Below are positions 9,960 to 20,036 of a DNA stretch of 64,000 bases, in pieces. The notes beneath the pieces were generated by a model. It saw only the letters and a list, made by a program, of their open reading frames with translations. It was not told the origin of the DNA and searched no databases. How positions within the stretch are numbered: the first letter of the stretch is position 1; the number at the start of each line of letters is the position of its first letter. Source of the DNA: Zanthoxylum bungeanum. Taxonomy: Eukaryota > Streptophyta > Magnoliopsida > Sapindales > Rutaceae. The DNA lies in NCBI GenBank assembly GCA_019454045.1, contig SKCR01036127.1, positions 16,204 through 80,203 of the forward strand, written 5' to 3'. A program made the translations under genes and the position numbers.

Positions 9960-12900
9960 GGAGGATACGATACCGATGTTTCCGTAATCACGGATATTTA
10001 TCTTTACCGTTGTCACCAAGTGACAAATCCACCATTCTTGGAACTTGTGAAAAAATAGAATTTTGAGTAGTCATCCATCATATGCCTAAAACAAATTCCA
10101 TTGAGGAAGCACTTTCATTTGGTTTTCATCTTCTTCACATACTCAAGGAAACTCATAAATTTTTTGATATCCAAACTTTCTTAGGTCATTGGGGGTTAGT
10201 CTTAGAATCTTTTGGAACCCATGCAACATTCATATTTTTCCTTTTGTTCATACAACCATTTCTCTTATATCATTTTCTATTGCATCCATGACATATGATA
10301 TTTGCATCACTAGTAACATGTGTATAAGATGAGATGGATGCCCTTACAAAATATTTTTTCAAGAACTTTTGATTGATATGTGGTTTGTATCTCAATCCTC
10401 CCTTATCAAATACATATCTTTGGGAACCAAGTAACATTTTAAAATTCTTCCCACCCAAAGTAAATTTTGTTACAATATTATGCAAATCCATAATATTTTT
10501 GTTCAATGTAACATTTTCATCCATCATAAATTTGCAATCACATGTAGTAGAACTAGATGACATGCTCAAAATGTTCTTTCCTAATTTCACATTTTCGTCC
10601 TTTAAGCATACAATATCTTTTTCTTTCATTTCATTTTTCTCAATAATTGATGCATGAGCATTCTGTTGGGGCGGATGTGAGACCCATAGGGTCGAATCGA
10701 TGTCATGTGCAATGAAAGTGGGTCTAACCCATGGATATCAATGATAGGTGTATTTATAAATTATTTTATAGAATATTATATTATGTTACAAGTCCGTAGG
10801 AAAAAACGGGATCAAATTGGAGTCTGGAAACTCTGTAACGGAGAATATGAAGTTTCAACATTCATGGGTAGTAACTGTCAGCATGTCGCAACGATCGGAC
10901 TTGGGAGTTGCAACGTCCAATCTGTGAATGCTCAGCGTCGCGACGCGTAAGGGTGAGCGTCGCGACGCCCGAAGCTCCGAGAGTTGAGTGTCGCGACGCT
11001 GGATATCGGAGTCGCGACACTGTCTTGTGTAAAATATTGGCATATAGTGTTTTTTTTTCTTTAATCCAATTCTAAACAATTCTAATTTTCTCCAAACACT
11101 TCAATACACATAAAAGTAAAATTTTAACATCAAAACCAATATCAACACATTTTATATAACGAACATACATGTATTCTAAATATATATATGCATTAGTTTG
11201 AATCAAAGCACAAACCAAATTAGAATCTCACAATACAGTGACTCATGAACAATTCTAGGTCACTCAAAAGTGGTCAAGTGATTCTAGAATGGTAGTCATA
11301 ACTTCAAGCTATCATTTAGAGTTCCAAAAACTCTAATTTTATGTTCCATGTCCAACATGAATATTTTAACTCAATTACAAGCATATTGTGTTTATACTTC
11401 CAAAGCATATGTACACAATTAATTAACCTAATTTCAACATCAAAGTATGTTATTATGTATTCAATACATAATTCATCATTATGTGTCTCACTAATGATAA
11501 CTCACTAATGAAAACATAGCTTTGAAGAATATCAAACTTACCTATCAAGTTTGATTTCAAAATCCAATCTTATTTTCCTTGTTGAAATATTGGGGAGAAC
11601 TTCAAAAGCTTCTTTCACAAAAATTTCATTTATGCTAATATCTATAATTCTTGCTTGTTTTAGCTTTCTCAAGCTTGATTAAAAACTTGCTCAAGCTTGC
11701 CTTTTATAACAAAACTTATGCAATTTTTAATTAATCTAATCAACTTTTATGCGGGCTTAATCCAATTTATCCAAATATGTATAATTATGTGTGACTAATC
11801 ACATTTGTCTACCACTTTGATTTAATCTAATTAAATCAAGATAAAGTTTAATTAATGGATTAGTTATATGTATACCACTTTGATTTAATCCAATTAAATC
11901 GAGTCAAATATACCTATTATCTAAGTTCAGACACGTTCGTCATATAAGCCTAGCTTATATGTACGTAATTCGGAAACCTTTGAATTCGCGAAGAACACGA
12001 ATGAACTTTCTGAATTATACAAGTCGAGGTTATCACATATGTTTAAAAATCCCTCCGTCGTAGCTATCTGAGTTATGCTTAGGAAACATAGATTACATCG
12101 TCAAGTTTCTGAGGCGCATATTTCATGTCGACATGTCCAACGATTCTTTACAACTAATCAGAACATCATTTCTGATATATGCGATCCACCATAAGTGATC
12201 GGTTTTGGCCAAAGTCTTAAGAATCGTGACTTACTCACATGGATACCTAAACCTCTTATGGTACACATATGGGCCGACGGATTCTATCTTGATATACACT
12301 TTATTAACGAGTGCATCGGTGCACACCCAACGAACATCTAGCGGTCAGACCATGAAAGGTCTCTGACATATATGGCATCAAAGTGTGGAGGATCACACAC
12401 AAAATCAATGTTATCATATAGTCAAAGGATCACATATGCTACTCGACTCGAAGATATTCATATTGACGGTGGTGTATACTTCCAACTATTAGGAATCACT
12501 TGTGAGTCATTCAATATTCATTCCAACGAATACCCACATGTATGTATGAGCTTCCCTTGCTCATAGTACATTGGGTTAAACCATTGGAACTCCAATTCCA
12601 ATATACGACATACGCTAGTTCTATAGGTTATAGAAATTCGACCGTATTTCGAAACCAACGACTATGAATATTTACTTTAAGAATAATTTATAATATTAAT
12701 ACTATCACAATGTTGGACCGCCCAGTGTCCAGTATTACTACATGATTATTCTAAAGTCGATGTCATTCTTAGCATATTTATATATATATATCAATCTAAT
12801 ATGCATAATAATATTACCATTAGTAAAAGTTGAAATGAAACTATAATTATTTTATTAATAAATAATAAAATATAATATACAATACATTATTCGGATTGAT

Positions 12901-14020
12901 GTTCCAAGCACCAAATCCAACACATTTAATAATGATGAATGTTCCTTTTAAGTAATCTATGTTTCTTTCTCAGTGAATTATAAAATTCATGCAATCATTA
13001 AATGTTTCAAATAATTCATCATATTCAAAAGAATCATGTGACTTTTCCTGATCACTCTTATCTATGAGGTCATCTTCATCAATAGCCATAAAGACAAGAT
13101 TGATGTTCCCCTCTTCACTTTCCTCTTCGGATGAGATAGAGTCGCTATTACTCCAAGTTGCCTTCATTATCTTCTTCTTGAATTTTCCTTTGAATTTCTT
13201 CATTGGGCAATCAGCAATTTTGTGACCCGGTTTCTCACACTCAAAGCAAGTGATTTTATCATTCTTTTAATTCCTTGGCCAATTGTCCTATTTTTCTCAT
13301 CCATTCGAAATTTTCCTTTTGACATCTTATATTTGAGTAATTTCTCGAAGTTTTTATCAAATGTGTCAAGTGTTTATCATTATCATCCTAATCACTTGAG
13401 CTTTCACTATCCTCTTTTCTCACAAATGATTTAAGGGCTATACACTTTTTTATTTTTTTATCTTCTTCTTCACTTAAATCCTTCTTGATCTTCATCTCAT
13501 ACTCTAACAATTTTCCTACTAAGTCATCCAATTTCAAGGTGTTGATATTATTAGATTCTTTAATCAAGGCAATGCAAATTCTTCTTCACTTGATCACTTA
13601 AGTTAATGATTTTTCCTAAAACACTTAGTTGATTCACAATCATTGTGAACCTAGAAATCATCATCTCAATGTCTTCACCGGCTTCCATTTTAAAGTTATC
13701 CAACTCGCAATGAACTGATTGATTTTGGATTCGTTAACTTGGCTTGTGCCCTCATTTACAATCTCCAAAGACTTCCATAATTCATAGGCATTGTTAAATT
13801 CTGAAAGTTTGTTGATTTGGCTCTGATCAGTTATGCAAAATATGTGATTGAAAGCCTTTGCATTATTGGATGCTTCCATGTAGTCCTCATCGATCCATTC
13901 AGATTGCGATTTTGGAAATTCCACATTGTCGTTATATTTCTTTATTGGCATTTTTGGACTTTTGGTGATCAATTTGTATGATTGAATATCAACGACAAGA
14001 AGATAGTTCAACATCCTCAT
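9960..14020 (-). pseudogene. Copia-A gag-protease remnant, split by a solo LTR
   Basis: Read on the minus strand. 14020-13661 encodes a copia gag N-terminal part with FNHIFCITDQSQ and YELWKSLEIVNEGTSQVNES. 13203-12970 encodes an acidic gag segment beginning MKKFKGKFKKK. After the solo LTR, 10629-10270 encodes a coiled-coil-like segment (DENVKLGKN), LLGSQRYVFDKGGLRYKP, and CHGC, the start of a zinc knuckle. Beyond it, broken frames contain a VPK linker and a LGDNGKDK block like that downstream of the copia protease active site. Stops and frameshifts interrupt the frame, and the DSG triad is no longer visible. Gag and protease normally build the particle and cut the polyprotein; this copy cannot make an intact product. 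Confidence 0.75.
10664..12922 (-). mobile_element. Family X solo LTR inside Copia-A gag
   Basis: A 2259-bp LTR read on the minus strand. Plus-strand ends are TGTTGGGGC at 10664 and AATCCAACA at 12922, so TG...CA in the element's own sense. The flanks carry a 5-bp target duplication with one mismatch: CATTC at 10659-10663 and CATTT at 12923-12927. Unlike the copies at 45971 and 61626, no primer binding site follows the inner end; the host gag resumes at once, so this is a solo LTR left by recombination. It aligns with 61626-64000 over most of its length. It carries four GTCGCGAC palindromes at about 10935-11015. Confidence 0.85.
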
Positions 14021-14156
14021 CTTCCAATAATCATAGTCAGTTCCAGTTTAGAGAGGAGGTAAATTTGTTGAAGCTCCATCAGCAAAGTTTGTTGTGTAAC
14101 TTATAGATGTCATTTGATATCTTCTCAGATGGTCAAATTCTTTGAGAGAAGTCCAA

Positions 14157-14169
14157 GCTCTGATACCAA
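14157..14169 (-). other. Copia-A primer binding site
   Basis: Minus sense TTGGTATCAGAGC, complementary to the 3' end of initiator tRNA-Met, eight bases inside the right LTR boundary. It fixes the element's orientation. Confidence 0.85.
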
Positions 14170-14556
14170 TTGAAATTGCTTACAAGCACATAAACAATAG
14201 CAATTATACCCAAGAGATAGGTGGATTGGATATGTGACAAAATAATACAGAATTAACAAATCTTTTCAATATTAAGCTACTTAGTTAGTAGTTTTACCAA
14301 TTAAACTTAGTAATCAATTTTCTCAATTAATTCACTCAACAATTAATTTTATCAATGACAAGTTGCTAAATAATATGGAAATATAATTTGAAACTTGCAA
14401 TAAATTAAAGAGATAGAGTTGGAGAAATTGACACCGGATATAGTGGTACGACCAATTCTTTGCCTATGTCCACTACTCCAAGCTACGTTTGAAGTTTTTC
14501 ACTATGTAAAAGTGAATCCACACTTTACATGAGAGTTTTCACCCTATGCTCACTCC

Positions 14557-17469
14557 TAGACCTAGTGGGCGGTTCGGAACCGAACCGAACCGGTCGGTTT
14601 CCGGTTCCATAAGTGTGGAACCGGAACTTTGAACCGAACCGGAACTGACCGGTTCGGTTCCGGTTCAGTTTCTAACCTTTTTTTTTAAAATTTTGAAAAT
14701 TAATTAAAATAAATGAGATTAATTTTATAAATAAAAAAAATTATTACATTGAAGAGCTTGAGCTTAAATTTTTAAAAATTTAAGTTGCCTACGTATCCTC
14801 CAAGGGTGAGAGGAATCAAATCTCACGTAGTTCCATTACAATTTTAAGACATATGCCCTTTTTAAATTACAATTTTACAATTATCAATCATCATTATCAG
14901 TTGATCCTTCGGCTCCGGTTCCGCTTGCACTTGTTGTTGCACTTGCAGAAGCATTATCGAACAAATCTTCAAAATCATCGGGGGCATCTTCTTGTTATCT
15001 CAGATCAGCTCGAGTCCAATCATCCACACAAGTTTTTGTTTCTAGAGTGCTTGGATGTAATGAAGATCGCCTAGCTTCCAATATATTACCTCCCAAGCTG
15101 AAGGCTTGCTCAACCGCAACGGTGGAAATAGGTGCTGCCAATATCTCTTTAGCAATAATTGATAAAACATTATATATATTTTGATGCCGGTTCCACCATT
15201 CAAGGATTTTAAAATTTTTACTGCATAAACTTTCATTAGAAAACTCAAAATTTGTAGATAAATAATTATCTAATTCATGGTTATTAGTTGTTGTATCCCT
15301 AACTTTTTTATTTCGTTGCAATAACCAACGATCCCCTGCGCTAAGTCTTGTTTGAATTACCGGTTCGCTACTACTAGATTCACCTAATGTTCCTAAGTTA
15401 TATCTTACAATATAATCATTAAATAAAACAATTAAATCATTTCTTAATTTCGTCATTAATCTTGTAATATCAATTTCATCTAATATTCCTAAATAACCAT
15501 AATAAGCTTGTAAAGCACCATTCAAACCTTCTAATTTAAATCTAGGATCAAAAACAGCAGCAATAAGATAAAGTAAATGAATTTCTCTAAAATAATTCAA
15601 TCATTTTACCTTCATAACAGTAATGGCTTCTAACAAAACAATATCATTAGGATCGCTACTGTCAACATGCTCATCGAGAGTGCCAACAATATTTAAACTC
15701 TCAAGAAGAAATAAATGTGTTGTAGGATAATAAACACCGCTAAAAACTAAAGTAGCATCATTAAAAACTCTTAAAATATCTAAAAAAATTTCATAAATAT
15801 CTATTGACTATGATAAAGTGTGACATTTTGAACATGTTGAGAAAAAAACTACATGATGCATCTTTGTATTGAAATGCTTGACATAAAAGAAAATAAGTTG
15901 AATTCCAACGTGTTGGAACATCTCTTGAAAATTTAATCGGTTTAATACCATTTATTTTACAAAATTTCGTCCATTCTCTCCTAACTTGAGAATATGACCA
16001 AATACAGTTAAATGTCGTTTTAATTGGATCAAGGAAATGTGATAATAATTTTAGACCGTCTTGCACACATAAGTTAAGGACATGACATGTACAACGAATA
16101 TGAAAAAACCGACCCCCTAAATTTGGTTGACATATTTCTTTTAAATCATTGATGGATGCAGTATTTGCAGATGCAATATCAAATCCAATTGTTAAAATTT
16201 TTCTACTAAACCATATTCATCAAAAATTACCTTCATCATTCTATAATTATTATGTGCAGTATGTTGGTCATCAAAAACTCTAAATGCAATAAGTCATTTT
16301 TGCATGGTAAATGATGCATCAATCCAATGACAAGTCACACCCATGTATGAGTGTGTTTGCCAATGGTCACTCCAAATATCAGAACATATAGAAATACGAC
16401 ATTTCATCTCTTTAAATATTGCATTTAAAATAATTTTACCATCTTTGTATAATTTAAAAATATGACGTTTTGTTGTGTTTCGAGTCATTCTACATGCAGC
16501 AGGATTTAAAGCATTATGCACGTAATTAGTAAAATGAAGTTTTTCACCAAAGCTTAAAGAAAGATGTGTCATACAAGTTAATTTTGCAAATTCTTCTCTA
16601 TTTTTTGCATCAGAATATTTAAATAAATCTACAGCACTCGTACCTCTACTAGATGATGCGTACCTGGCCATTTGAGTTTGCGTCGTATCAATGCCAAATT
16701 CAACCGGATTATGTTTTTCCATGCGCTTGATCATATTGCCGTATCCACCAAAAAATTTATAGATAACCCCACAATAGTTGCAAATTGCTCGTTGTGAATC
16801 ATCTTCTAGGCGTTCCAAATTAAAATGAATTTTGAAAATATTCGAGGACCGATACTTAAATTTTCTTCTCCGTGATTGTGCACTGACACTAGGGCCGCTC
16901 TCTTGGGTTGGCATATTTGACATTATGTTCTCAGATAAGCTTCCATTTTTCATTTGAGAAATTAGGAAGAAAAATAAGAAAATTGAATAATTGTTAAAAT
17001 TTTAACAAATTAACAACTAATTGAATTGAGATTGAGAATAAGAGAATTGTAGGAAATGAGAGAGTTGAGAATTTGGTGTGTTGAAATAATGAAAAATGAA
17101 TCCTATTTTTAGATTTTTAGAATTTTTTTGATACCAAAAATGCCCCTAAATATAACCATTTTATTACCGTTATTAGGGATATATTAGTAATTTATATTTT
17201 AATTTATAAATTTTTTAATAATTTTTTTTTAACGACTCCCCCCCTCCCCACGGTTAGTAGCCGTTGGGGTAGGGTTCCTGTTGGAACCCTACGGTTCCAA
17301 CAGGAACCGAACGGTTCCGGTTGGAACCGTAGAACCGGTGGAACCGTAAGGTTCCACCGGTTCCGACCGGTTCGAGTTGGGGACGAACCCCAACCGAACC
17401 GGTCGCCAACGGTTCCGGTTCCGGTTCCGGTTCGGTTCCGGTTCGGAACCGGAACCGTGGCCAGGTCTA
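14557..17469 (-). mobile_element. hAT-superfamily DNA transposon
   Basis: A 2913-bp element with a perfect 8-bp target duplication CTCACTCC (14549-14556 and 17470-17477) and terminal inverted repeats starting TAGACCT at both ends. The subterminal regions (about 14565-14670 and 17265-17462) are dense arrays of GGTTC and GAACC pentamers in both orientations. hAT transposases are known to bind short subterminal repeats. The interior encodes a broken hAT transposase on the minus strand. It sits in the 5' LTR of Copia-A, so it is younger than that element. Confidence 0.93.
14995..16953 (-). pseudogene. hAT transposase (BED finger to hATC dimerisation domain), broken
   Basis: Three minus-strand pieces. 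16953-16294 holds a BED-type zinc finger (AICNYCG ... EKHNPVEFG), where the usual first zinc histidine of the RHxxxH part seems lost, and the start of the catalytic region (SICSDIWSDHW). An in-frame TGA follows MQK where families of this type have Arg, a change that fits CGA to TGA. 16066-15791 holds the DVPTRWNSTYF motif. 15600-14995 holds AAVFDPRFK and the C-terminal dimerisation domain with EWWNRHQ, LSIIAKEILAAPISTVAVEQ and FSLGG. Frameshifts separate the pieces, so no active enzyme is expected. Ordinarily it would catalyse cut-and-paste transposition. Confidence 0.92.
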
Positions 17470-18465
17470 CTCACTCCAAACCTTTACACTAGAGGTCTTT
17501 GATACAAGAATCCTATTAACCCTTTGAGATTTTCTTCTCATGCTCCTCTACCTTTACAACAAGCAATTTTATTACAAGACTTCTCTTAAAACTTTTGCAA
17601 CAAATGCACCATTAAGAGTATACCCACTCGCACAAGAGATTTCCCAATTACAAGAGATTGATATTGAAGGTTACAACTCAATTGGATACACACACAGAAT
17701 ATAATGAAGATTAAGGTGTGAGTGTATTTCCAAATAAATCTAAGCTCACTAAATGATATGAAGGTGTATATATCTAATGAACCTTGATAATCAAGAGAGT
17801 ATATGAATAAGAAGATTGTTGAAACTCTCTATTTTTACTTTGTAAAAATGTATGAAAGGGCAAAAATGAAACGGAGACTCAATTTATGGTGAAAGAGAAG
17901 ACTGCTTCAACTATCTGTCCTGAAACCGGTGTGCCAGTATCAGAGATTAGTATGCCGGTTTGTAAATTCAAACGACTATAAAAATATGACAATTGAGCAT
18001 TTAAGCGCAATACCTACCGGATTATTGACCGATATGTAGACCAATATACCGGTTATCTAACCAGTATGATCCGTCCCGATTCTAATAGCTATGCAAATTC
18101 CAGACTGACATGTATGAGAGACCGATATGGAGTAGCTTGATTCAGAGAATATGCAATCAGGTCAGATAGACCGGTATGCTAGTACCAATACATAAAACAT
18201 ATGATTTGAAGATTGAAAATATTATGTACTTGACCTTAATGCATCTATATAGATATGTATGAATCTTATGAGTTTAAAATACTTGAATTAACAACTCACT
18301 TATATTGAATCATAAACTATAAGACTTCACAAATGATATATTCGTTGAGGTCCATTTTCGCATTCATTTTACTTCGATACCTTTTTGTAGTGCTTTGTGA
18401 ATACACATTGAAGTCATTTGTGTTACATCATCAAGATCAATCATATCGAAAATATGTCGCTTACA

Positions 18466-18586
18466 GATTAGTCGTCCGAATGACTTGAGTTCGAGCTAAC
18501 TTCATGCATGCGTTACATTGCATCACAACTCTTTGTTTTTATTCTATCAAAAGTCAATAAAAAAATGTCAATAATTGAATACCTAA
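18466..18586. other. Spacer between Copia-A and Copia-B
   Basis: Short unique sequence. Its last five bases CCTAA (18582-18586) are the left copy of the Copia-B target duplication. Confidence 0.7.
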
Positions 18587-19022
18587 TGTAAAATGTGAAG
18601 CCCTTGTCATCCGTTGGATGAGGGACACATGGCACAATCCTTGCCGTTGTCCCAATTGCCTTTATTTGCTCATCCTATATAAATGCCACTTAGGTTGAGA
18701 ATTATAGTGAGAGTTTTCATTATTTGTATTCCTTAAATAATTGGCTAAGTGTTAAGCCAATTTCCTAGTCCAAGTTAGTGTAGTCTTCAATTGGGATTTG
18801 AGAGATTGTCACTTTTAGAGATTAGGGTTCTTTGTGAGATTTGGGGAAATACATTTTGTAAACGGATTCAAGATTCCGTGTGTAATCTTGAAATTGCTTA
18901 GTGCAGCGAGCTCCCTATTCCGGAGTTCGACGTGGATGTAGTCGGGAATCTTTCCGGCGAACCACGGTAAAATCGTGCATTCTTGATTGATTGGTTTGAC
19001 GAATTTGCGACAAAACTTAACA
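18587..19022 (+). repeat. Copia-B 5' LTR
   Basis: 436 bp, TGTAAAATG ... TTAACA. A TATATAAA box lies at 18676-18683, about 90 bp in, and the single base that differs from the 3' LTR (18684) comes directly after it. No coding frame. Confidence 0.95.
18676..18683 (+). promoter_or_regulatory. TATA box of the Copia-B LTR promoter
   Basis: TATATAAA within the U3 part of the LTR, with an identical copy in the 3' LTR at 23307-23314. Transcription would start about 30 bp downstream. Confidence 0.65.
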
Positions 19023-19024
19023 AT

Positions 19025-19036
19025 TGGTATCAGAGC
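19025..19036 (+). other. Copia-B primer binding site
   Basis: TGGTATCAGAGC, two bases after the 5' LTR; it pairs perfectly with the 3' end of plant initiator tRNA-Met, the usual copia primer. Confidence 0.92.
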
Positions 19037-20036
19037 TTTTGGATTAAGATCCAGTGGGCCGATTAGATCTGTTGATTGAGGAAATCAAGAGCCCAAGAAG
19101 GAGAGCCCTTCTTCAATTCGGTGAAGTTGTGGGCTGGACGAAAACCCTAACATTCGTCAAGAAAGTCTGCAAAAATTTGGAAGACCAAGCTGCCGGTTGA
19201 AGAAGCTGATCAAAACAGAAAATTCAGTGGGCCTAACAAGAAGCCCAAGATCCATCTTCTTCCATTTTATTCGGTGAGAATAATCCCTAAAATCGGTGAG
19301 GAAGAACAGCAGGCGAACGGTTTTTTTTTTTTTTCAATTGACAAAGGGCAACAGAGTTCTTCAGTTGACCAAGATCACGGCCAAACGAAGAAACCTAATC
19401 AAGAAACCAGCCGATCAAGATTTTGTGCGGCCAAGAAAGAGCCGAACAGAACACAAGATCAACCGAAATAAAGAACACAGAGACCGACGGCAAAACCAGA
19501 TCAGAAAGCGGTCAAGAAACAATCTAAGCCACTGCCGACCAAGACAATACCAAGAGCAGCCGATTCATACACAACAGATTCAGGGTGCCGAACAATCCCA
19601 GGTGCTGCCGAAAATTAAAAGCCTGAGTAATGAAGGCTTATTGCCTGGTTGTGTACGTGTTGCTGAGTGCTGTTTTGAGTGTATAAGACATTGGGCTGTC
19701 ACATTAAATTGTTGGGTGATTTAGTCTTAGGTGTCGGGGTGATAAGTTTGGGTACAGGAAGGTTAGGAGTCTGGTGTTAATTGGCGTGATTGATTCCTGT
19801 GTGTATAATTGTTTCTGCAAATCATACTCTCTGAGTTGAAGTTCTGTGTAGCCGAGTGCTGCTTGGGTGGTTAAAGCTGTGTTGGGTGATTGGGGGCTTT
19901 GTGTTGTGTGGGAATTAAGTTCTGTTGAAGTTGTTTGTGTGAGCCACTGTCGATTCTGGCTGGGCTGAATTGGGGAGTAATTGCCGAGTGTGATTGCGGA
20001 ATTGTCATCGGGTGATTACTGTAAAAGGCAATAGAA
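19037..20036 (+). other. Copia-B untranslated leader, about 1 kb
   Basis: 1000 bp between the primer site and the polyprotein ATG, long for a copia element. It contains small frames (one of 142 codons at 19296-19724, Arg/Gln-rich with a run of Phe) that look like chance translations of a purine-rich leader, and many upstream ATGs. It probably holds dimerisation and packaging signals. Confidence 0.6.

Larger units (their letters stand above)
7881..18465 (-). mobile_element. Copia-A: old, nested, gag-protease-only copia element
   Basis: A minus-strand Ty1/copia element. Its two LTRs align (left 7881-9260, right 14177-18465, the right one interrupted by a hAT transposon). The primer binding site, minus sense TTGGTATCAGAGC at about 14157-14169, pairs with initiator tRNA-Met and lies next to the right LTR. 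A purine-rich tract, minus sense AAAAAAATGAGGAGAT, ends at 9261 next to the left LTR. Between them only gag and a protease remnant remain; integrase, reverse transcriptase and RNase H are absent. A family X solo LTR splits the gag. The outer ~50 bp of the left LTR are missing or unrecognisable, so no target duplication can be given. Confidence 0.85.
14177..18465 (-). repeat. Copia-A 5' LTR (right), split by a hAT transposon
   Basis: The LTR runs from TGCTTACAAGC at 14177 to CGCTTACA at 18465. Removing the hAT element and one copy of its 8-bp duplication restores alignment with the left LTR across the CTCACTCCAAAC junction. About 1370 bp without the insertion. No coding frame. Confidence 0.85.

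Noticed and set aside
10928..11020. GTCGCGAC palindromes as protein-coding or operator sites
   Set aside because: They lie in an LTR of a plant retroelement; reported instead as a variable LTR cassette.
19025..19036. tRNA-like sequence at the Copia-B leader
   Set aside because: Only the 12-nt primer site matches tRNA; no cloverleaf can be formed.
19296..19724. 142-codon frame in the Copia-B leader
   Set aside because: Low complexity, in the untranslated leader, no match to Gag or any family I know.
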